NCBI GenBank assembly: GCA_028691575.1
Contig: JAQUYY010000049.1
Span: forward strand, 1-10,159
Source: Candidatus Gastranaerophilales bacterium
GTDB taxonomy: Bacteria; Cyanobacteriota; Vampirovibrionia; Gastranaerophilales; JAQUYY01
Reading direction: 5' to 3'
DNA length: 10,159 nt
Positions 6,001 through 10,159 of the stretch are shown piece after piece. Each line of letters opens with the position of its first letter. Positions within the stretch are counted from its first letter, which is position 1. The position numbers and the translations under genes are program-made. The notes beneath the pieces were generated by a model, which was not told where the DNA came from, did not search any database, and saw only the letters and a list, made by a program, of their open reading frames with translations.

Positions 6001-6609
6001 TCCTTTGACTCTTCAAAAAATTATTCAGATCTGGAAGTTTACGAATTGGTCGAAAAATGTCAGTTAGATGATAAACAGGCATTGGAAGAGCTTTTGCGTC
6101 GACATGAAAAAATAATTTACAGCACACTTTATCATCTCGATCCCAAAAGAGAAGATATTGCAGATTTAGTGCAGGAAGTTTTGGTAAAAGTAGCTAAAAA
6201 TGTTAAAAAAATCAGAAATCCTAAAACTTTTAAATATTGGCTCAATCAAATAATTATGAACCTTTTTTATGATGAATTGAGAAAAAAAACAAGAAAAATT
6301 CAAACAATATCAATGGATACGGCTTTTGTAAACAAACTTGAAGATGAAATTCCGCAAGGTTTTGATGTTGAAGATATGGCAAAAAAGCCTCACGAAGAGA
6401 TTCTTGGCGGTGAATTAGATGAAATTATAAAAAAAGGCATAGATGAATTACCGGAACAATTCAGAATAGTTACCGTCTTGAGAGAACTACAAGGACTAAG
6501 TTACGAGGAAATAGCGCAATTGACAGGAACAAATATCGGGACAGTAAAATCACGTCTTGCAAGAGCAAGGGCAAAACTCCAGGAAATAATAAAACCGTAT
6601 TTATCTTAA
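5998..6609 (+). CDS. ECF-type RNA polymerase sigma factor
   Basis: A 203-residue extracytoplasmic-function sigma factor with only regions 2 and 4. Region 2 spans about residues 14-97, with the core-binding DIADLVQEVLVKVAKNV (53-69) and TFKYWLNQIIMNLFYDELR (77-95), a normal 2.3/2.4 pattern. A linker (98-140) is acidic. Region 4 spans about 142-198, with LPEQFRIVTVLRELQGLSYEEI and the recognition helix GTNIGTVKSRLARAR (177-191). It directs polymerase to envelope-stress-type promoters until sequestered by its anti-sigma factor. The gene for that factor follows 16 bp downstream. An autoregulatory promoter is expected upstream (5884-5985), but I could not identify a convincing ECF -35/-10 pair. 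Length and motifs are normal. No symbol is given because ECF subgroups cannot be told apart by eye. Confidence 0.92.
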   Translation: MSFDSSKNYSDLEVYELVEKCQLDDKQALEELLRRHEKIIYSTLYHLDPKREDIADLVQEVLVKVAKNVKKIRNPKTFKYWLNQIIMNLFYDELRKKTRKIQTISMDTAFVNKLEDEIPQGFDVEDMAKKPHEEILGGELDEIIKKGIDELPEQFRIVTVLRELQGLSYEEIAQLTGTNIGTVKSRLARARAKLQEIIKPYLS

Positions 6610-6625
6610 ATGAAAGGACAAATTT

Positions 6626-7294
6626 ATGGATAATCAGATAAATTGTCAAGATATTGAAAAAAATCTTTCTGCTTATATTGATGATGAATTAAATGATAAT
6701 GATAAACTTTTTATTGAAGAACATCTGAAAAATTGTCCAAACTGTCAACAGCAATTAAATCAATTATCCCAAACTATTTCTCTATGTAAAAACACTCTTG
6801 GAAAAACTACTTCAAACTTATCCATAAATTACAAAGAATTAATAGAAAAATCAAAAATTTGTGCAAATATTGAAGAAAAACTTTCACCCTTTCTTGATGG
6901 AGAGCTAAGCAGGCAGGAAATTATAGAAGTCACAGAACATCTTATGGTTTGTCCTCATTGCAGAAAAGAGTTTTATCATCTAAAACAAACTTGCAATTGT
7001 CTGAAAAATTATTTTGAAAAAAGCATTCAAAACGCTCCTGCAAAAACAGAAATCAAAAATATTTTATCCAAAGAAAAGTACAAAGAATATGCATTTGTTT
7101 CAATTGCAGCTGTTTGTATTTTTTCGCTGTTAAGCTGGTTTTCCATAAAAACAATTGAACCGCAGTTTATTGAAAAAGCAAAAGAAAACGTTAAATCAGA
7201 TTTGATTTATGTTAACTCGGAAGCTTTCGTGCTTGCAAATTCTTACCATAAATCATCTGATAACTTATTAGCGGTGATTTATGGACAAAATTAA
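6626..7294 (+). CDS. Membrane anti-sigma factor with two zinc-finger (zf-HC2/ZAS) modules
   Basis: A 222-residue protein with two copies of the zinc anti-sigma fold in its N-terminal half. Copy 1 has Cys7 and HLKNCPNC (His33, Cys37, Cys40); copy 2 has Cys79 and HLMVCPHC (His105, Cys109, Cys112). Each carries the matching helical lead-in (LSAYIDDELNDNDK and LSPFLDGELSRQEI). One transmembrane helix lies at about 155-174 (YAFVSIAAVCIFSLLSWFSI), followed by an external tail of about 48 residues. Such proteins hold an ECF sigma factor at the membrane until a signal releases it. Two ZAS modules in one chain are less usual than one. AAGGA lies 7 nt before ATG 6626, and the last 14 bp overlap the next gene. 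Extra cysteines 122, 125 and 54 could affect redox behaviour. Confidence 0.88.
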   Translation: MDNQINCQDIEKNLSAYIDDELNDNDKLFIEEHLKNCPNCQQQLNQLSQTISLCKNTLGKTTSNLSINYKELIEKSKICANIEEKLSPFLDGELSRQEIIEVTEHLMVCPHCRKEFYHLKQTCNCLKNYFEKSIQNAPAKTEIKNILSKEKYKEYAFVSIAAVCIFSLLSWFSIKTIEPQFIEKAKENVKSDLIYVNSEAFVLANSYHKSSDNLLAVIYGQN

Positions 7295-7667
7295 AATTGT
7301 AATTTTAATAATGGCGTTATCAATCGGTATTCAATATAAAGCAAGTGCTTATGAGCCGACATCAATTGACTGGATGGCATTAGGTTTATCACAAACTCAA
7401 CAACTGCAAATATGCAAACTAGATGAAGATTGGGCAATGAAAAGCGGAGATTTAAAAAAGGATTTGCAAGAATTTCAAAAACAACTGCGGATATTAATGA
7501 AAAACCCGAATTCATTGGATAAAAATATAAAAGAAACTCAGTGGCAAATTTTTATAAAACAACAGCAGCTTCAATATGAAGCAGTTGAAAATTTTTTGGC
7601 AAAACGCAGATTGTTAAACTATAATCAGCGAATAAAATTACATAAAATGATTTCTGAAAAATATTGA
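7281..7667 (+). CDS. Small exported CpxP/Spy/CnrX-like periplasmic protein, probable stress sensor
   Basis: A 128-residue protein with a signal peptide (basic MDKIK, hydrophobic IVILIMALSIGI, predicted cleavage near KASA|Y, residue about 23) and an all-helical mature part. The pattern is that of LTxxQ-family proteins: LGLSQTQQLQICKL (34-47), a long amphipathic helix, a second helical hairpin, then FLAKRRLLNYNQRIKLHKMI (104-123), where LNYNQR stands for the LTxxQR motif. Family members include Spy and CpxP (chaperone or Cpx inhibitor) and CnrX/ZraP (metal sensing). No cluster of histidines or a methionine-rich tail is visible, which argues against a plain metal binder. It overlaps the anti-sigma gene by 14 bp in another frame, with GGTGA just upstream, so it is translationally coupled. 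Its position suggests it controls the anti-sigma factor from the periplasm. The family call is by pattern, not by search. Confidence 0.72.
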   Translation: MDKIKIVILIMALSIGIQYKASAYEPTSIDWMALGLSQTQQLQICKLDEDWAMKSGDLKKDLQEFQKQLRILMKNPNSLDKNIKETQWQIFIKQQQLQYEAVENFLAKRRLLNYNQRIKLHKMISEKY

Positions 7668-7684
7668 TTTTTTAAATATGATTT

Positions 7685-8416
7685 CTACTCATATAAATAC
7701 TTTGCAGAGCAACCATAGCCATAATTGCTTGAAGAAGTTGAACCTTCTATACAACTTGTTAAAGGATCAAAATATCCTCTTGCCCCTAATGGTATCAATG
7801 CATTTGGCGTTATAGCTAAATAAAATATATCTTTTCCTATTATATTCGGTTTTTTAAATCCATTTATATCTACTGATATATATCCGCATTGTGTATAATC
7901 GCCATCTGCATAACTTGTATCGTAACTGCAATCTGATTTTTCAATATAAAACCAGATTAAAGAGCCATTGTTTAATATTAAACCAGGACTTATGTAATTG
8001 CCTCTACCTGTGCCGTTTAAATAATACCAGCTATTTGTTCCGCTATGCCAACATCCTTCTGAACTTGCTCCCGTTCCTGTTCCTCCGTAGCTTGACGTTC
8101 CTGAACAATCTTTTATTATATTTAATTTTGATGCATAAGCATTTTTTAAATCTTCACTTCCTGCAACATCACCGGGAAAAGCGCCTGCTAAAGTTCCTCC
8201 GTTATCAGCTACAATCATCATTGTTGCTTGTGCGAGGTCTGAATATTGTTTTTTCCATTTTGCTTTTAGCTCTGCATCGCTTGTTGTTCCAAACAACATC
8301 GGTGTAACTATTGAGGCAATAATTCCGATAATTGCAATGACTATTAAGGTTTCAGCCAGGGTAAAACCAAATTGTCTTAATACTTTATTTTCTGATTTCT
8401 GTAACTTTCTTAGCAT
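7685..8416 (-). CDS. Type IV pilin-like protein (prepilin-type N-terminus)
   Basis: A 243-residue protein with a class III signal: a basic leader of 17 residues ending in Gly17, cleavage G|F, then FTLAETLIVIAIIGIIASIV (18-37) with Glu5 of the mature chain at Glu22. A leader peptidase would cut and methylate Phe18, and the hydrophobic helix would anchor assembly into a pilus or pseudopilus. The globular part has six cysteines (104, 122, 163, 177, 222, 236), enough for three disulfides, a Gly/Ser/Thr-rich patch at 105-127, and VDINGFKKPNIIGKDIF (182-198), a D-x-NG-x-K-x-PN-x-x-G-x-D block I associate with pilin-like proteins of this bacterial group. GAGGAAG precedes ATG 8416. It is a single gene with its own promoter, convergent with the sigma operon (17 bp apart). 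Whether it is a major pilin, minor pilin or pseudopilin is open. Confidence 0.88.
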   Translation of the reverse strand: MLRKLQKSENKVLRQFGFTLAETLIVIAIIGIIASIVTPMLFGTTSDAELKAKWKKQYSDLAQATMMIVADNGGTLAGAFPGDVAGSEDLKNAYASKLNIIKDCSGTSSYGGTGTGASSEGCWHSGTNSWYYLNGTGRGNYISPGLILNNGSLIWFYIEKSDCSYDTSYADGDYTQCGYISVDINGFKKPNIIGKDIFYLAITPNALIPLGARGYFDPLTSCIEGSTSSSNYGYGCSAKYLYE

Positions 8417-8448
8417 TTTTATACTTCCTCTTATTTTATTATATGTTA

Positions 8449-8477
8449 ATTATAGAAAAGTTTTTGATAAAATGCAA
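8449..8477 (-). promoter_or_regulatory. Sigma-70-type promoter for the pilin-like gene
   Basis: On the minus strand TTGCAT (8477-8472) and a perfect TATAAT (8454-8449) are separated by 17 bp, 32 bp ahead of the pilin ATG. It lies just after the tsaD stop, so the pilin gene can be expressed independently of tsaD. Confidence 0.55.
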
Positions 8478-8499
8478 TTTATTAATTAAAAAAATATGG

Positions 8500-9540
8500 T
8501 TAAATTCTTGAAAAAACCTCTACTTCAAGGTCAGTCATTACATTTGACATAAAATATGCAGCACTTGCAACCATTGCAGCATTATCTGTGCAGTATTTCA
8601 TTGCAGGGGCGTATACTTTATATCCGTTATTTTGTAAATCAAAAATTTTCTTTCTTATCTCAGAATTTGCAGCAACTCCGCCTGCAATGGCAATTGTCTT
8701 GATATTATTATCCTCAGCAGCCTGAAGAGTTTTTTTTAGCAGGGTAGAACCGACTGTTTCTTGAAAACTTGCTGCAATATCAGCTTTCGGGATATTATCT
8801 TTGTTAAAAGTTTGTATTGTCCTTAATACAGCTGTTTTCAATCCGCTAAAACTAAAATTGTATCCATCCACACGAGCTTTAGGAAATTGAAATCTTTTTT
8901 TGTCACCGGTAGGAGCAAGTTTATCAAGATTAGGTCCTCCCGGATAAGGTATTCCTATAAGTCTTGCAACTTTATCATAGGCTTCTCCTACAGCATCGTC
9001 AATGGTTTCCCCTAAAATTTCCTGATCTCCGTATGAAGTTATTTTTATAATTTGAGTATGTCCACCGCTTACCAATAAACAAATAAATGGCGGCTCTAAG
9101 TCTGTATCTAAATAATTTGCACATACATGAGCATTCAAATGATTTATTCCAATGAATGGTTTGTTATATACCAAACTCAATGTTTTAGCTGCATTAAGAC
9201 CGACAAGCAAGCATCCGACTAACCCCGGACCGACTGTTGCCGAAAATGCATCAATTTTTTCAGGCAAAATCGCCGCTTCTTTAAATGCAGCTTCGATAAC
9301 CATGTTAATTGATTCTAAATGTTCTCTTGCCGCAACTTCGGGAACCACACCGCCGTATTTTTGATGGGTTGGAATTTGCGATGCTACAATATTTGAAATA
9401 ACTTTACGACCATTTTTCACAACAGATGCAGCTGTTTCATCACAGCTTGTTTCAATCGCTAAAATAAACTGGTCGTTATTATTTCCGTATCCAATTTTTT
9501 TAATCTGATTATTAAAAGGTGTTTTTAATTGTTTTGACAT
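8500..9540 (-). CDS. tsaD: tRNA N6-adenosine threonylcarbamoyltransferase TsaD (Gcp/YgjD)
   Basis: TsaD transfers the threonylcarbamoyl group from TC-AMP to A37 of ANN-decoding tRNAs, working with TsaB and TsaE in the cytosol. Family blocks: AIETSCDETAASVV (28-41), VPEVAAREHLE (66-76), ATVGPGLVGCLLVGL (101-115), the metal-binding HLNAH with His134 and His138, LVSGGHTQI, DDAVGEAYDKVAR, PYPGGPNLDKLA, FSFSGLKTAV, AGGVAANSEIRK and CTDNAAMVA near the end. It is 346 residues with about 25 extra polar, Asn/Gln/Lys-rich residues before the usual start. No other Met exists before the family core, so ATG 9540 is kept, though no convincing Shine-Dalgarno precedes it. It lies 6 bp after the response-regulator gene on the same strand, implying co-transcription and perhaps coupling. 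Identification is firm. Confidence 0.95.
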   Translation of the reverse strand: MSKQLKTPFNNQIKKIGYGNNNDQFILAIETSCDETAASVVKNGRKVISNIVASQIPTHQKYGGVVPEVAAREHLESINMVIEAAFKEAAILPEKIDAFSATVGPGLVGCLLVGLNAAKTLSLVYNKPFIGINHLNAHVCANYLDTDLEPPFICLLVSGGHTQIIKITSYGDQEILGETIDDAVGEAYDKVARLIGIPYPGGPNLDKLAPTGDKKRFQFPKARVDGYNFSFSGLKTAVLRTIQTFNKDNIPKADIAASFQETVGSTLLKKTLQAAEDNNIKTIAIAGGVAANSEIRKKIFDLQNNGYKVYAPAMKYCTDNAAMVASAAYFMSNVMTDLEVEVFSRI

Positions 9541-9546
9541 TTTAAG

Positions 9547-10159
9547 CTAAATAAGATGACATACATCCTGTTTTATTTTCCTAATTGAGACTGTAACAGC
9601 ACCTAACATATCACTTTCCATAATTTTTACGGATTTATGATGTTCATTGGCAAAATTTATTACTACTTGCCCATTGCCTAATATACGGGCATAGCCAAAT
9701 ATAAAACGACCTTCGTAAGTTGCTGCAACTAAATCATTATTATCTATTTTAGCTTCTTTATCAATTATTAGCAAGTCGTTTCTAAAAATGCCCGCATTAC
9801 ACAATGAATTATCCGTAATGGATATAGAAACAGTATTTTTAGAACTTCCAAGCGTGTTTTCACAAACAGAAAAACTCTTATCAACTTCTTTTTTGATTTC
9901 TTCGGATGATTTTTTGACCGTCACATTGCTGCTTAAAGCACTATTAACAGCTTTTATCAGAGGCTTTTCATCAATCGGTTTTGTAACAAAATTCTTAGCA
10001 CCTGCTTGGATGGATTTAATTACCATATTATTTTGTGCTAATTCAGTACAAACAATAATCTTAGCCATTATATTATGCTGCATTATTTGTTTTATGGCTG
10101 TTAAACCATCGCCATTTGGCATAATAATGTCCATGGTTACTAAATCAGGATTATGTTTT
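9547..10159 (-). CDS. Response regulator receiver domain fused to a LexA/S24-like C-terminal domain (partial, enters from right edge)
   Basis: The minus-strand frame is open to the right edge, giving 203 residues that lack the receiver N-terminus (the acidic pair and first strand). Receiver features: phospho-acceptor Asp in VTMDIIMPNGDG (codon 10131-10129), conserved Thr in IVCTELA, AGAKNFVTKPI with the conserved Lys, ending with helix 5 at LIKAVNSAL. A charged linker of about 35 residues follows. The last 100 residues resemble the LexA/UmuD S24 fold: SISITDNSLCNAGIFRNDLLII aligns with the LexA stretch containing GDSM, placing Ser at codon 9807-9805, then NNDLVAATYEGRFIFGYARI, GNGQVVINFANE and LGAVTVSIRKI. 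The catalytic Lys position appears to be Gly (codon 9696-9694), and no Ala-Gly or Cys-Gly cleavage pair is seen in the linker. No DNA-binding domain is visible. Receiver call firm; S24 call is by remembered pattern. Confidence 0.8.
   Translation of the reverse strand, partial: KHNPDLVTMDIIMPNGDGLTAIKQIMQHNIMAKIIVCTELAQNNMVIKSIQAGAKNFVTKPIDEKPLIKAVNSALSSNVTVKKSSEEIKKEVDKSFSVCENTLGSSKNTVSISITDNSLCNAGIFRNDLLIIDKEAKIDNNDLVAATYEGRFIFGYARILGNGQVVINFANEHHKSVKIMESDMLGAVTVSIRKIKQDVCHLI

Noticed and set aside
7676..7694. Small inverted repeat ATATGA...TCATAT between the sigma operon and the pilin gene as a terminator
   Set aside because: Only 6 bp, all but two pairs A-T, with no T tract in a usable position; not distinguishable from chance in AT-rich DNA.
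7891..8307. Plus-strand frame of 138 codons opposite the pilin-like gene
   Set aside because: Leucine/asparagine-rich translation typical of an antisense shadow; the minus strand has an unmistakable prepilin start, ribosome binding site and promoter.
1..10159. tRNA or rRNA genes, CRISPR arrays, insertion sequences, phage genes or attachment sites
   Set aside because: No cloverleaf-like segment, regularly spaced repeats, transposase, integrase or terminal inverted repeats were seen on either strand.

Overview
This AT-rich window looks like chromosome from a Gram-negative, non-photosynthetic relative of Cyanobacteria, most likely the Melainabacteria/Vampirovibrionia (Gastranaerophilales type). 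The pointers are an IctB-type O-antigen ligase homologue beside a DUF4330 protein (both familiar from Cyanobacteria), a heptose-phosphate kinase that implies an outer-membrane glycan, and a prepilin with a G|FTLAETL start of the kind common in this group. The assignment rests on recalled family features, not on a search.

Layout, left to right. (1) 1-2720, minus strand: a tight three-gene unit transcribed leftward, made of a heptose-7-phosphate kinase (rfaE1/hldE kinase part), a DUF4330 membrane protein and an IctB-like polytopic O-antigen ligase/polymerase that runs off the left edge. (2) 2838-3254, plus strand: an orphan acidic single-pass membrane protein with a TTG start, ending in a perfect 17-bp inverted repeat. 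(3) 3310-5831: two glycolytic/gluconeogenic genes facing away from each other across about 311 bp of repeat-rich DNA. These are an unusual GAPDH (minus) and a class II fructose-bisphosphate aldolase (plus), the latter followed by a clear intrinsic terminator. (4) 5998-7667, plus strand: a stress-response operon of an ECF sigma factor, a membrane anti-sigma factor with two zinc-finger modules, and a small exported protein that looks like a CpxP/Spy/CnrX-type periplasmic sensor. (5) 7685-8416, minus: a type IV pilin-like protein with its own promoter. (6) 8500-10159, minus: tsaD (tRNA t6A synthesis) preceded by a response regulator that enters from the right edge and carries a LexA/S24-like domain in place of an ordinary output domain.

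How the parts work together: regions 1 and 5 concern the cell surface, region 3 is central carbon metabolism, and region 4 is a three-part envelope-sensing switch in which periplasmic sensor, anti-sigma and sigma are encoded as one unit. The points most worth a second look are the receiver-LexA_C fusion, the sigma/double-ZAS/CpxP-like module, and the GAPDH with changes in its nucleotide-binding loop and phosphate site. No tRNA, rRNA, CRISPR array, insertion sequence or phage gene was seen.
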